Shown here one piece after another: positions 7,857 to 16,412 of a DNA stretch of 64,000 bases (positions are counted from its first letter, which is position 1; each line of letters opens with the position of its first letter). The notes under the pieces are model-generated. The model searched no databases. It was not told the origin of the DNA and saw nothing but the letters and a program-made list of their open reading frames with translations. The position numbers and the translations under genes are program-made. Location of the stretch: contig NZ_JAYMYJ010000152.1 of the NCBI RefSeq assembly GCF_035668035.1, forward strand, positions 1 through 64,000, in the 5' to 3' direction. Source of the DNA: Thiothrix phosphatis. Its GTDB lineage: Bacteria > Pseudomonadota > Gammaproteobacteria > Thiotrichales > Thiotrichaceae.

Positions 7857-8738
7857 ATGGCACTGCGTCAATGTGCAATCTACGGTAAAGGCGGCATCGG
7901 CAAGTCTACCACAACCCAGAACCTGGTTGCAGGCTTGGCTGAACTGGGCAAGAAAGTCATGATCGTGGGCTGCGACCCTAAGGCTGACTCCACTCGCCTG
8001 ATCCTCCACTCCAAAGCACAAAACACCATCATGCACTTGGCTGCTGAAGCCGGTTCCGTTGAAGACCTGGAACTGGAAGACGTGCTGAAAGTGGGCTACG
8101 GCGACATCAAGTGCGTTGAATCCGGCGGCCCAGAGCCAGGCGTTGGCTGTGCAGGCCGTGGCGTTATCACCGCCATCAACTTCCTGGAAGAAGAAGGCGC
8201 GTATGAAGACGACCTCGACTTCGTATTCTATGACGTGCTGGGTGACGTTGTATGCGGCGGTTTCGCGATGCCTATCCGCGAAAACAAAGCACAGGAAATC
8301 TACATCGTATGTTCTGGCGAAATGATGGCAATGTACGCTGCCAACAACATCGCCAAAGGCATCGTGAAATACGCCAACTCTGGCGGCGTCCGTTTGGCTG
8401 GCCTGATCTGCAACTCCCGTAACACTGACCGTGAAGACGAACTGATCATGGCTCTGGCTGAAAAAATGGGCACTTTCATGATCCACTTCGTTCCACGCGA
8501 CAACGTTGTACAGCGCGCTGAAATCCGCCGTATGACCGTTATCGAATACGATCCGGCAGCCAAACAGGCTGATGAATACCGTCAACTGGCGCAGAAAATC
8601 ATCGACAACAAACGTCTGATTATCCCAACGCCAATCACCATGGATGAACTGGAAGACCTGCTGATGGAATTCGGCATCATGGAAGCCGAAGACGAAAACA
8701 TTGTCGGCAAAACTGCGGCTGACGAAGCAACTGCTTAA
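7857..8738 (+). CDS. nifH: Nitrogenase iron protein NifH
   Basis: 293 residues from the ATG at 7857 behind AAGGAGA; an open extension to 7788 runs through the promoter and is not coding. P-loop GKGGIGKS at 10-17; [4Fe-4S] ligands Cys98 (GVGCAGRG) and Cys133 (DVVCGGFAMP); Arg101 is the ADP-ribosylation site used by DraT. The homodimer passes electrons to NifDK with ATP hydrolysis. First gene of the operon, with a perfect sigma54 promoter and NifA site. Codon use is more biased than in its neighbours, as expected for an abundant protein. Confidence 0.99.
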   Translation: MALRQCAIYGKGGIGKSTTTQNLVAGLAELGKKVMIVGCDPKADSTRLILHSKAQNTIMHLAAEAGSVEDLELEDVLKVGYGDIKCVESGGPEPGVGCAGRGVITAINFLEEEGAYEDDLDFVFYDVLGDVVCGGFAMPIRENKAQEIYIVCSGEMMAMYAANNIAKGIVKYANSGGVRLAGLICNSRNTDREDELIMALAEKMGTFMIHFVPRDNVVQRAEIRRMTVIEYDPAAKQADEYRQLAQKIIDNKRLIIPTPITMDELEDLLMEFGIMEAEDENIVGKTAADEATA

Positions 8739-8756
8739 TCCAGACCGGGTATGTAG

Positions 8757-8782
8757 GGTGGGCAAGGCTTAGCTGGCCCACC
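8757..8782 (+). repeat. Hairpin between nifH and nifD
   Basis: GGTGGGC (8757-8763) pairs with GCCCACC (8776-8782) around a 12-nt loop and is followed by GTTTT. The surrounding GTAGGGTGGGCAAG sequence resembles a small dispersed palindromic element common in proteobacterial genomes. In this position it may stabilise the nifH message or partly terminate, giving more NifH than NifDK. Confidence 0.5.
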
Positions 8783-8845
8783 GTTTTCCAAAATTCTGCA
8801 ATCACGCGTCCACGGATTAGTGGCGGTGACATCAGGAGATACGAC

Positions 8846-10324
8846 ATGACCAACCTGACACGCGAAGAAACGGAAGCCCTCATCTCCGAGGTGCTGGAAG
8901 TTTATCCTGACAAAGCCAAAAAAGACCGTAAAAAGCACTTGACCGTCAACGACCAGAGCATCGAACAGTCCAAGAAATGCATCACCTCCAACCGTAAGTC
9001 CCTGCCGGGCGTCATGACCATCCGTGGTTGCGCGTATGCAGGTTCCAAAGGTGTGGTCTGGGGCCCCATCAAGGACATGATCCACATTTCCCACGGCCCG
9101 GTCGGCTGCGGCCAATATTCCCGCGCAGGCCGCCGTAACTACTACGTTGGCACTACCGGCGTAAACACTTTCGGCACAATGAACTTCACTTCCGACTTCC
9201 AGGAAAAAGACATTGTGTTCGGCGGCGACAAGAAACTGGCCAAGCTGATCAACGAAATTGAACAGCTGTTCCCGCTGCACAAAGGTATCTCCGTACAGTC
9301 TGAATGCCCAATCGGCCTGATCGGTGACGACATCGAAGCGGTTTCCAAGAAAGCCACCAAAGAAATCGGCAAAACTGTCGTGCCGGTCCGCTGCGAAGGT
9401 TTCCGCGGTGTTTCCCAGTCGCTCGGCCACCACATCGCCAATGACGCGATCCGTGACTGGGTGCTGGACAAGCGCGACAACGACACCAGCTTCGAATCCA
9501 CCCCTTATGATGTTTCCATCATCGGTGACTACAACATCGGTGGTGACGCATGGTCTTCCCGTACCCTGCTCGAAGAAATGGGTCTGCGTGTGGTTGCACA
9601 GTGGTCTGGTGACGGCACCCTGGCTGAAATGGAACTGACCCCAAAAGTGAAGCTGAACCTGCTGCACTGCTACCGTTCCATGAACTACATCTCCCGTCAC
9701 ATGGAAGAGAAGTACGGCATCCCATGGGTTGAGTACAACTTCTTTGGCCCAACCAAAATCGCTGAATCCCTGCGCAAAATCGCCAGCTACTTCGACGACA
9801 ACATTAAGGAAGGCGCTGAACGCGTCATCGAACGCTACAAGGCTGAATACGAAGCGGTCATCGCCAAGTATCGCCCACGTCTGGAAGGCAAGCGCGTCAT
9901 GCTGTACGTCGGTGGCCTGCGTCCTCGCCACGTTATCGGCGCTTACGAAGACCTGGGTATGGAAGTTGTCGGTACGGGTTATGAGTTTGCCCATAACGAC
10001 GACTACGACCGCACCATCAAGGAAATGGGTAACGCCACCCTGATCTATGACGACGTGACTGGCTACGAATTCGAAGAGTTCGTCAAACGTGTCAAGCCTG
10101 ACCTGATCGGTTCCGGTATCAAGGAAAAGTACATCTTCCAGAAAATGGGTATCCCATTCCGTCAGATGCACTCCTGGGACTACTCCGGCCCATACCACGG
10201 CTATGACGGTTTCGCCATCTTCGCCCGTGACATGGACATGACGCTGAACAACCCTTGCTGGGCCAAGCTGAAAGCGCCATGGCAGAAGGATGAAGCCAGC
10301 GAAACGCAAGCAGCTGCTGCGTAA
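8846..10324 (+). CDS. nifD: Nitrogenase molybdenum-iron protein alpha chain NifD
   Basis: 492 residues. P-cluster Cys regions (KCITSNRKSLPGVMTIRGCA; SHGPVGCGQYSRAG; SECPIGLIGDD) and the FeMo-cofactor pocket (NIGGDAWSSRTLLEEMGLRV; HSWDYSGPYHGYDGF with the cofactor His) are all present. Full length for a Mo nitrogenase; the motif set argues against VnfD or AnfD. It forms the alpha2beta2 dinitrogenase with NifK. 107 bp after nifH, ribosome site CAGGAGA. Confidence 0.99.
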   Translation: MTNLTREETEALISEVLEVYPDKAKKDRKKHLTVNDQSIEQSKKCITSNRKSLPGVMTIRGCAYAGSKGVVWGPIKDMIHISHGPVGCGQYSRAGRRNYYVGTTGVNTFGTMNFTSDFQEKDIVFGGDKKLAKLINEIEQLFPLHKGISVQSECPIGLIGDDIEAVSKKATKEIGKTVVPVRCEGFRGVSQSLGHHIANDAIRDWVLDKRDNDTSFESTPYDVSIIGDYNIGGDAWSSRTLLEEMGLRVVAQWSGDGTLAEMELTPKVKLNLLHCYRSMNYISRHMEEKYGIPWVEYNFFGPTKIAESLRKIASYFDDNIKEGAERVIERYKAEYEAVIAKYRPRLEGKRVMLYVGGLRPRHVIGAYEDLGMEVVGTGYEFAHNDDYDRTIKEMGNATLIYDDVTGYEFEEFVKRVKPDLIGSGIKEKYIFQKMGIPFRQMHSWDYSGPYHGYDGFAIFARDMDMTLNNPCWAKLKAPWQKDEASETQAAAA

Positions 10325-10435
10325 TTGCACACGTAATTGCCAACGGATACAGGCCGTATAACCCGGCCTGCATCCAACCAGATTTAACCTGCTGCCCGTA
10401 GTCCGCAGATTAGCGGCGCGGGAGGAGATACGAAA

Positions 10436-12007
10436 ATGAGCCAAGCTGTTGAAAACATCAAGCCAAGCTACCCCTTGTTCCGTGACGAAGACTACAAAGC
10501 CAGCCTGAAAAACAAACAGGACAACTTTGAAGAACGTCACTCTCCGGAAAAAATCCAGGAAATCTTCAACTGGACGACCACCGAAGAATACAAGCAACTG
10601 AACTTTTCCCGTGAAGCCCTGACCGTCAACCCTGCCAAAGCCTGCCAACCACTGGGCGCTGTTTTGTGCGCGCTGGGCTTTGAAAAGACCCTGCCTTATG
10701 TGCACGGTTCACAAGGTTGTGTTGCTTACTTCCGCACTTACTTCAACCGTCATTTCAAGGAGCCTGTTGCTTGCGTATCCGACTCCATGACGGAAGATGC
10801 GGCAGTATTCGGCGGCCAGAAAAACATGTTTGATGGTTTGGAAAACGCCAAGGCGATGTACAAACCCAACATGATCGCTGTTTCCACCACCTGTATGGCG
10901 GAAGTTATCGGTGACGACCTGAACGCGTTCATCAATAACTCCAAGAAGGAAGGGCATATCCCACAGGATTACCCGGTGCCATTCGCGCATACCCCAAGCT
11001 TCGTCGGTTCACACACCACTGGCTGGGACAATATGTTCGAAGGGATCATCCGTTACTTCACCCTGAACTACATGGAAGGCAAGGAAGTCGGCAGCAACGG
11101 CAAGATCAACCTGGTGCCTGGTTTTGAGACCTACCTCGGCAACTACCGTGTGCTCAAGCGCATGATGGCGGATATGGACGTGGACGCCACCCTGCTGTGC
11201 GACCCGACTGAAGTGCTGGACACCCCTGCTGACGGCCATTTCCGCATGTACGCTGGCGGCACCACCATGGATGAGGTCAAGGATGCGCCCAACGCCCACA
11301 ACACCTTCCTGCTGCAACCCTGGCAGTTGGAAAAGACCAAAAAGTATGTCAACAACACTTGGAAGCACGAAACGCCCAAGTTGAACATTCCGATGGGTCT
11401 GGACTGGACTGACGAATTCCTGATGAAGGTTTCTGAAGTCACCGGCAAGCCAATTTCTGACAAGCTGGCGCTGGAACGCGGCCGTCTGGTTGACATGATG
11501 ACCGACTCCCACGCCTGGCTGCACGGCAAGAAATTCGGCCTGTACGGTGATGCAGACTTCGTCATGGGTATGACCAAGTTCCTGCTGGAAGTCGGTGCTG
11601 AACCTATCCATGTGCTGTGCAACCACGCCAACAAGCGTTGGAAGAAAGCGATGGAGCAGAACCTGGCATCTTCCCCATACGGCGCCAACAGTGAAGTCCA
11701 TATCGGCAAAGACCTGTGGCACTTCCGCTCACTGGTGTTCACCAACAAGCCTGACTTCATGATCGGCAACAGCTACGGCAAGTTCATCCAGCGCGACACG
11801 CTGCACAAAGGTAAAGAGTTCGAAGTTCCGCTGATCCGCATCGGCTTCCCGATCTTCGACCGCCACCACATGCACCGTGACACCACCCTGGGTTACGAAG
11901 GCGCCATGTACATGCTGCGCACCCTGGTCAATGCGGTGCTGGAACGTCTGGACGAAGAAACCCGCGGCATGGGTACAACTGACTACAACTACGACCTGGT
12001 CCGTTAA
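10436..12007 (+). CDS. nifK: Nitrogenase molybdenum-iron protein beta chain NifK
   Basis: 523 residues. P-cluster motifs NPAKACQPLGAVLCALGFE, HGSQGCVAYFR and STTCMAEVIGDDLNAF, and a C terminus typical of Mo-type NifK (GTTDYNYDLVR). The N terminus has the usual NifK extension. Follows nifD after 111 bp with ribosome site GGAGGAG. Structural partner of NifD. Confidence 0.99.
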   Translation: MSQAVENIKPSYPLFRDEDYKASLKNKQDNFEERHSPEKIQEIFNWTTTEEYKQLNFSREALTVNPAKACQPLGAVLCALGFEKTLPYVHGSQGCVAYFRTYFNRHFKEPVACVSDSMTEDAAVFGGQKNMFDGLENAKAMYKPNMIAVSTTCMAEVIGDDLNAFINNSKKEGHIPQDYPVPFAHTPSFVGSHTTGWDNMFEGIIRYFTLNYMEGKEVGSNGKINLVPGFETYLGNYRVLKRMMADMDVDATLLCDPTEVLDTPADGHFRMYAGGTTMDEVKDAPNAHNTFLLQPWQLEKTKKYVNNTWKHETPKLNIPMGLDWTDEFLMKVSEVTGKPISDKLALERGRLVDMMTDSHAWLHGKKFGLYGDADFVMGMTKFLLEVGAEPIHVLCNHANKRWKKAMEQNLASSPYGANSEVHIGKDLWHFRSLVFTNKPDFMIGNSYGKFIQRDTLHKGKEFEVPLIRIGFPIFDRHHMHRDTTLGYEGAMYMLRTLVNAVLERLDEETRGMGTTDYNYDLVR

Positions 12008-12020
12008 GAGTTGGTTTGAT

Positions 12021-12138
12021 TCCCCTCCGGACTTCCCCCCCTCCCTAACCCTCCCCCCGCAAGGGGTGGAGGGGACAAGAGGCACGGCCTTCTTACTCCC
12101 TTCCCCCCTTGTGGGGGAAGGGTCGGGGAAGGGGGGAA
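12021..12138. repeat. Two GC-rich palindromic repeat units between nifK and nifT
   Basis: The 171-bp gap between nifK and nifT carries two imperfect palindromes: 12041-12075 (CCCTCCCCCC..GGGGTGGAGGGG) and 12092-12138, which opens with TTACTCCCTTCCCCCCTT and folds on its GGGGGAAGGG arm. The second is nearly identical to the unit at 39986-40031 between ureF and ureG. No gene is present. In the nif message these would form strong hairpins between nifK and nifT. Confidence 0.8.
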
Positions 12139-12178
12139 GAACGGAACTCCCGGCAAAACCCAAGGAGAAAAAAGCCTT

Positions 12179-12394
12179 ATGCCTAGCGTGATGATCAGAC
12201 GTAACGACAGCGGCAGCCTGCTCTTCTACGTCGCCAAGAAAGACATGGAAGAAACCATCGCCTCTGTCGAGAAAGACACCGCCGAAGAATGGGGCGGGGA
12301 AGTTGAGCTAACTGACGGTTCACGTTGGTATATCGACCCAATCAGCCCCCCACCCGCATTTCCGACCACCCTGCGCTTCAAACGCGCTGACTGA
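12179..12394 (+). CDS. nifT: Nitrogen fixation protein NifT (FixU family)
   Basis: 71 residues. The family pattern is clear: MPSVMIRRNDSGSLLFYVAKKD and WGGEVELTDGSRWYIDP. NifT is a small protein conserved directly downstream of nifK in many diazotrophs; its exact role is not established and mutants often have little phenotype. Separated from nifK by the palindromic repeats and read from an AAGGAG site. Confidence 0.95.
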   Translation: MPSVMIRRNDSGSLLFYVAKKDMEETIASVEKDTAEEWGGEVELTDGSRWYIDPISPPPAFPTTLRFKRAD

Positions 12395-12425
12395 ATACTG
12401 CAACATCCTTTGAAGGAGACTAGTC

Positions 12426-12623
12426 ATGGCACTGAAAATCAACCGCGACATCTGCACATCCTGTGGTGATTGCGAACCTGTTTGCCCAACCAAATCCATC
12501 AAGCCGTTCAAAGGCGCCTACAAGATCGAAGCTGACACCTGCACCGAGTGCGACGGTGATCATGATGAGCCCCAATGCCTGAAAGTGTGCATGGAAGACG
12601 GCTGCATCGAATACATCGACTAA
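12426..12623 (+). CDS. 2[4Fe-4S] ferredoxin of the nif operon (FdxN-like)
   Basis: 65 residues with two clusters: CTSCGDCEPVCP and CTECDGDHDEPQCLKVC. The long spacing in the second motif is the variant seen in nif-linked FdxN/FdI-type ferredoxins. It probably carries low-potential electrons for cofactor assembly (NifB chemistry) or to the Fe protein. Ribosome site AAGGAG; 31 bp after nifT. The flavodoxin NifF downstream is an alternative donor. Confidence 0.92.
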   Translation: MALKINRDICTSCGDCEPVCPTKSIKPFKGAYKIEADTCTECDGDHDEPQCLKVCMEDGCIEYID

Positions 12624-12634
12624 GGACATTCCCT

Positions 12635-12659
12635 CTTCCCCCCGTTATCAGGGGGGAAG
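12635..12659 (+). repeat. Intra-operon hairpin after the ferredoxin gene
   Basis: CTTCCCCCC (12635-12643) pairs perfectly with GGGGGGAAG (12651-12659) over a 7-nt loop. There is no T run, so a terminator is unlikely; it may be an mRNA stability element or a shortened member of the GC-rich palindrome family. Confidence 0.55.
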
Positions 12660-12678
12660 CTCAACCAAGGAGCCGATC

Positions 12679-13152
12679 ATGAGCGACATTCCGACTCCCC
12701 AAGCCTATACCGACGGCGACATGCCTGACTCCATCCGCGTAGCCTGCGCTTCCAACAGCGGTGAACTGTTGAACGGCCATTTCGGTTCTTGCGAACGTTT
12801 CCTGGTCTATCAGGTGTCACAAACCGAATACCGTCTGGTTGATGTGCGTGAAGTGGGCGACGACGAAGCCGAAGAAGACAAAAACGCCTACCGTGCCAGC
12901 CTGATCCTGGATTGCCAAGTGGTGTTCATCGCCTCTGTAGGCGGTCCGGCGGCGGCCAAAATCGTCAAGAAAGGCATTCACCCAATCAAGCAACCCACCG
13001 TTGTCCCGACCAGCGAACTGCTGACAAAACTGCAAACCGCGCTGGCCAATCCATCGCCGTGGCTGGGCAAGGTCATGGGCAAGGATGCTGCAAGCCGCGC
13101 CCGTTTCAGTGGCGATGATGACGATGATGACCTGCTTGAGGCCGAAGGATGA
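12679..13152 (+). CDS. nifX: NifX/NifB-domain FeMo-cofactor binding protein
   Basis: 157 residues. Dinitrogenase iron-molybdenum cofactor fold: VACASNSGELLNGHFGSCER then FLVYQVS, and VVFIASVGGPAAAKIVKKG near the middle; the acidic Asp-rich tail is unusual. Proteins of this group hold NifB-co or FeMo-co during assembly. Length fits NifX; the position after nifT-fdx is where Azotobacter has NifY, so NifY is the other possible name. Overlaps the next gene by ATGA. Confidence 0.88.
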   Translation: MSDIPTPQAYTDGDMPDSIRVACASNSGELLNGHFGSCERFLVYQVSQTEYRLVDVREVGDDEAEEDKNAYRASLILDCQVVFIASVGGPAAAKIVKKGIHPIKQPTVVPTSELLTKLQTALANPSPWLGKVMGKDAASRARFSGDDDDDDLLEAEG

Positions 13153-13421
13153 TTACCCAGGAGCAACTCGACGGCATTGTGGCGGAAGCTGAACGCGCGG
13201 GGTTGGCCGACACCTACCTGACGGATTTGCGGGCGGCGTTTCCGGGGCTGCACTTTACTTGGTGCATGGATGACGATGTGTGCGGTGCGGCGCCTGCCGC
13301 GCACGGCCAAGGTTTCAATGTGTACCTGGTCGACAGCAGCAGCCACTGCCTGTGTTTCACCCCCAGTCTGGAAGCCGCCAGCGGCGTGGTCATTGCCGAA
13401 CTGGGGGAGGACGATGACTGA
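13149..13421 (+). CDS. Small conserved nif-operon protein (possibly DUF6129)
   Basis: 90 residues, acidic, with two Cys pairs (WCMDDDVC, HCLC). It matches my memory of a short protein found between nifY/nifX and lrv in Azotobacter-type nif operons, possibly catalogued as DUF6129, but I cannot confirm the name. Overlaps both neighbours by a few bases, so it is part of the translation-coupled run. Function unknown. Confidence 0.75.
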   Translation: MITQEQLDGIVAEAERAGLADTYLTDLRAAFPGLHFTWCMDDDVCGAAPAAHGQGFNVYLVDSSSHCLCFTPSLEAASGVVIAELGEDDD

Positions 13422-14169
13422 AGCCCAGCCCATGGAACTGCTGACCCCGACTGCGGATTGCAGCCATTGTCCGCACCGTGGTGACCGCTTGGCGGCAGGC
13501 CGTTGCCAGCCCGGCGACCGTTGCGTGAAAGCCATGAGTGGGCGGCAAATTGAGCGCTTTTTCCGCGAAAACCCTGACCTGGCGCAGGATTACGCCGGTG
13601 ACGATTTCTGGGAGCGGCGGGCGATTGCGGCGCGCTACATTTCCCAGCAGCGTTTGCTGGAAATGATTGGCGACCCGGATGAAGTGGTGCGGCGGGTGCT
13701 GGCCTACAGGTTGCCGGTGGAAGAGCTTCACCGCCTGATCGATGACAGTGACCGCGAAGTGCGCATTACCGTGGCCGACCGCCTGCCGCCGGAACAACTG
13801 GAGCGGCTGGCCAGCGATAGCGATTATCTGGTGCGCAAATACGTGGCGCGCCGGATGCCGCCAGGCCGTTTGTTCCGTATGATTTGTGATGACGACCGCG
13901 AAGTGCGGATGACGGTGGCGAGGCGGCTGCCGGAGGAGAGCCTCGGCTTGCTGCTGCATGATCAGGAGCCGGAAATCCGCCGCATCGTCGCCGAACGCAT
14001 CCAGCCGGAAGCCCTCAACGCCCTGCTCAATGACCCTGACTGGAGTGTGCGTGTCAAGGTCGCCGAACGTGCCACGGCGGCGGCGCTGGAAACGCTGGTT
14101 TACGACCCCGACCCCGATGTGAAAGAAGTCGCCCGCCAGCGGCTTCGGGAGATACAAGCCGATGAATGA
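13414..14169 (+). CDS. LRV-FeS protein (4Fe-4S cluster plus leucine-rich variant repeats)
   Basis: 251 residues from the ATG at 13414 behind GGGGAGG. An N-terminal Cys cluster CSHCPHRGDRLAAGRCQPGDRC would hold a [4Fe-4S] cluster. It is followed by about seven 24-residue repeats of the type D-x-D-x-x-V-R-x-x-V-A-x-R-L-P-x-E-x-L. This is the architecture of the Azotobacter LRV protein encoded beside the nif genes. The superhelical repeat suggests protein-protein docking. Function is unproven; assembly or protection of nitrogenase are guesses. Confidence 0.9.
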   Translation: MTEAQPMELLTPTADCSHCPHRGDRLAAGRCQPGDRCVKAMSGRQIERFFRENPDLAQDYAGDDFWERRAIAARYISQQRLLEMIGDPDEVVRRVLAYRLPVEELHRLIDDSDREVRITVADRLPPEQLERLASDSDYLVRKYVARRMPPGRLFRMICDDDREVRMTVARRLPEESLGLLLHDQEPEIRRIVAERIQPEALNALLNDPDWSVRVKVAERATAAALETLVYDPDPDVKEVARQRLREIQADE

Positions 14170-15124
14170 ATTTGACTGGCAAGCCAAAAAATTGACGACA
14201 CAATGCCCGGAACTGCTGGTCAGCACGGGGCATCAGGAACTGCTGAAAACCCTCAACGCCTTGTTTGCCCCCCTCAACCTGGAATTTGACTTGGTGTTGG
14301 AACGCGCCGGATGGCATCGGTTGGGCGGTGTGGTCGACCTGGATATGAAACCTGTCGCCAGCCACTTGCGCGCTTGGGCGGAAGCGGAATCCGGCGGCGA
14401 TGTGGAGGTGTTGCTCGACAAATACGCCGGGCAGCCGTTGTTCGCCACCCGTCTGGAAGGGCATACCCTGTATTTCACCGCGCCGACGGGCGACAGGCCA
14501 GAATATTTCCTCCAGATTGAAATCGAAATCTGCCAGGAAATGCTCGACCGTCCGCTGTTCGACCCGGATTTCCTGCCGGACAATCTTGAGGAATTCCTTG
14601 ACCCAATCGACTATCCGCGTCTGGAGCCGGAGCTGATCGGGCAGGCGCAATACCATTTCCGCAGCCTGCACAAGATGGTCGACATCTTTCTCGGACAGAA
14701 CCCGCACAGCCGCCATGTGCAGAACCTCAACCGCTTCATGCAGGACTGGCGCGACAGCAGCGCTGGGCAAAACGAGGATGCGCCACCGTTTTGTTCCCAC
14801 TGGGTAATGGTGTTGCAGGAGTATCAGGGCAGCGACAAGGAAAGCCACTTCAATATCAAGCCAACCAGCACCTTCGCGCAGAAAGTCACCGCATTTGACC
14901 ATGCAGCAGGCTTGCATGGGGCGGAACTGGCGAAAACCATCCATGCGTTTGACCGTCAGGTGGGGTATCCGTTTGCCTGGTTTTTCCTGATGTTGAACCG
15001 CCGTGGCGTACCGGCCAGCGTGGCTGATGCGGTGCTGCGTGACCAGATGGAGGCGTATGACTACCTGCCTGCGCGCGACCTCAAGATCCTGCGTGAATGG
15101 GAAAAACGGCCTTACAGCGTATGA
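14162..15124 (+). CDS. Unknown nif-operon protein, 320 residues
   Basis: I do not recognise a domain. No signal peptide, membrane helix or Cys cluster (two Cys in the N-terminal half, one central in FCSHWV). Acidic and Trp/His-containing; LYFTAPTGDRPEYFLQIEIE and QYHFRSLHKMVDIFLGQNPH are the most distinctive stretches. It overlaps the LRV gene by 8 bp and the TrmO-like gene by 4 bp, so it is made with nif proteins and probably works in nitrogenase maturation or control (inference from context). Confidence 0.8.
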   Translation: MNEFDWQAKKLTTQCPELLVSTGHQELLKTLNALFAPLNLEFDLVLERAGWHRLGGVVDLDMKPVASHLRAWAEAESGGDVEVLLDKYAGQPLFATRLEGHTLYFTAPTGDRPEYFLQIEIEICQEMLDRPLFDPDFLPDNLEEFLDPIDYPRLEPELIGQAQYHFRSLHKMVDIFLGQNPHSRHVQNLNRFMQDWRDSSAGQNEDAPPFCSHWVMVLQEYQGSDKESHFNIKPTSTFAQKVTAFDHAAGLHGAELAKTIHAFDRQVGYPFAWFFLMLNRRGVPASVADAVLRDQMEAYDYLPARDLKILREWEKRPYSV

Positions 15125-15597
15125 GTGACCTGGCGAACATTTTTCACCCTATTGGCATCATACGCACGCCATTCGCGGATAAGCCGGATGCGCCGATCCA
15201 GGGCGCTTATGCGGAGGCGGTGGAAGGCTGGGTGGAGCTGGACGCCCGATACGAGCAAGGTTTGCAGGACATCAGCGGGTTTTCGCACCTGATCCTGCTG
15301 TATCAGTTCCATCGCGCAGGCAAGGTGGAACTGGTGCGCCAGCCGTTTCTGGATGATGTGCCGCGTGGCTTGTTTTCCACCCGCCATCCGGCCCGACCCA
15401 ATCCGCTGGGGTTGACGGTGGTGGAACTGCTGGCGCGTGAAGGTAATGTGCTGCATGTGCGGGGAGTGGATATGCTGGATGGCACCCCACTGCTTGACAT
15501 CAAACCGTATGTGAAACGTTTTGACTGTTTTCCACAAGCCAGCGAGGGCTGGTTCGCAGACAAAAGCGCACGGGCGAAACCGCTTGGCCTGGAATAA
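15121..15597 (+). CDS. TrmO/TsaA-family SAM-dependent methyltransferase-like protein
   Basis: 158 residues from the ATG at 15121, which overlaps the upstream stop (ATGA). Family motifs: PIGIIRTPFADKPDAPIQG, FSHLILLYQFHRA, LFSTRHPARPNPLGLTVVEL and MLDGTPLLDIKPYV. Canonical TrmO methylates t6A37 of tRNA. The protein here has only the TsaA-like core without the usual C-terminal extension. A second TsaA-like protein inside nif operons is known in several diazotrophs, where its substrate is unclear, so a nif-specific methyltransferase role is possible. Confidence 0.85.
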   Translation: MSDLANIFHPIGIIRTPFADKPDAPIQGAYAEAVEGWVELDARYEQGLQDISGFSHLILLYQFHRAGKVELVRQPFLDDVPRGLFSTRHPARPNPLGLTVVELLAREGNVLHVRGVDMLDGTPLLDIKPYVKRFDCFPQASEGWFADKSARAKPLGLE

Positions 15598-15611
15598 CTG
15601 GGAGATTGACG

Positions 15612-15866
15612 ATGCAAGAACTGGATTTTCACGAAGTCGCGGATGAATTCGTCAATCTGGCGAATGATATGAGCAACGAATGGGCACCCAACTTCCTCAG
15701 TGCGGCGATCCTGTATGCGGCGGCGCGCTACAACGCCTTCCACTTCATGGAAACCAATGGGGACCCGGACAAGGAAGCGGCTGCGGTTGATTATTACACC
15801 GAGCAATATCGCCGTATGTTGAAGGAAAACCTGCACGAAATGCGTTACGGAGTCGAGCATGAATAA
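15612..15866 (+). CDS. DUF3144 family protein
   Basis: 84 residues from the ATG at 15612 with GGAG 7-10 nt upstream. FVNLANDMSNEWAPNFLSAA followed by ILYAAARYNAFHF is the DUF3144 signature. Small acidic cytoplasmic protein, function unknown. It overlaps nifF by 8 bp and so is coexpressed with the flavodoxin. Confidence 0.85.
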   Translation: MQELDFHEVADEFVNLANDMSNEWAPNFLSAAILYAAARYNAFHFMETNGDPDKEAAAVDYYTEQYRRMLKENLHEMRYGVEHE

Positions 15867-16404
15867 GATCGGCATCTTTTTCGGTACGGATTCCGGCACC
15901 ACACGGCTGATGGCCAAGAAAATGTCCAAGCTGCTGGGGGATGCCGCCGCCAAGCCGGTCAATGTCAACCGCAGCACGGCGGATGACCTGCTGCAATACG
16001 ACGCGCTGATCCTGGGTACGCCGAGCTATGGCATCAATCAGTTGCCGGGCAAGAGCACCAAGGTGGCGGATGGTTGTTGGGAAGAGTTCATGCCACAACT
16101 GCAAGGCGCTGACCTTTCCGGCAAGACCATTGCGCTGTATGGCCTGGGTGATCAGGAAAAATACCCCGACCGGTTTGCGCATTCGCTGATCCATTTGTAT
16201 GACTGGTGTGTGGCTGGCGGTGCGGATGTCATTGGGCGCTGGAGCACGGAGGGGTATGCCTTCGACCATTCGCCGTCCGTGGTGGATGGGGAATTCGTCG
16301 GCCTGATCCTCGACCAGCGCTCGCAAAGCCTGCTGACGGACGAACGCCTGGCTGCTTGGATCAACCGTATCAAACCCACCTTGCTGGCAAAACTTGCAAA
16401 CTGA
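15859..16404 (+). CDS. nifF: Nitrogenase flavodoxin NifF
   Basis: 181 residues. FMN phosphate loop GTDSGTTRLMAKKM, second loop TPSYGINQLPGKS, and the long-chain flavodoxin insertion (ALYGLGDQEKYPDRFAHSL). The SYG...G and C-terminal ILDQRSQSLLTDERLAAWI features match NifF rather than housekeeping FldA. It delivers electrons to NifH. The likely electron source (Rnf, Fix or NifJ) is not in the window. Confidence 0.93.
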   Translation: MNKIGIFFGTDSGTTRLMAKKMSKLLGDAAAKPVNVNRSTADDLLQYDALILGTPSYGINQLPGKSTKVADGCWEEFMPQLQGADLSGKTIALYGLGDQEKYPDRFAHSLIHLYDWCVAGGADVIGRWSTEGYAFDHSPSVVDGEFVGLILDQRSQSLLTDERLAAWINRIKPTLLAKLAN

Positions 16405-16412
16405 AACCCATC

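Noticed and set aside
7836..8765. 309-codon minus-strand frame opposite nifH
   Set aside because: Shadow of nifH; the Phe/His/Val-rich composition is unlike a real protein.
8735..10705. 656-codon minus-strand frame opposite nifD
   Set aside because: Antisense shadow caused by strong codon bias in nifD; no ribosome site or family resemblance.
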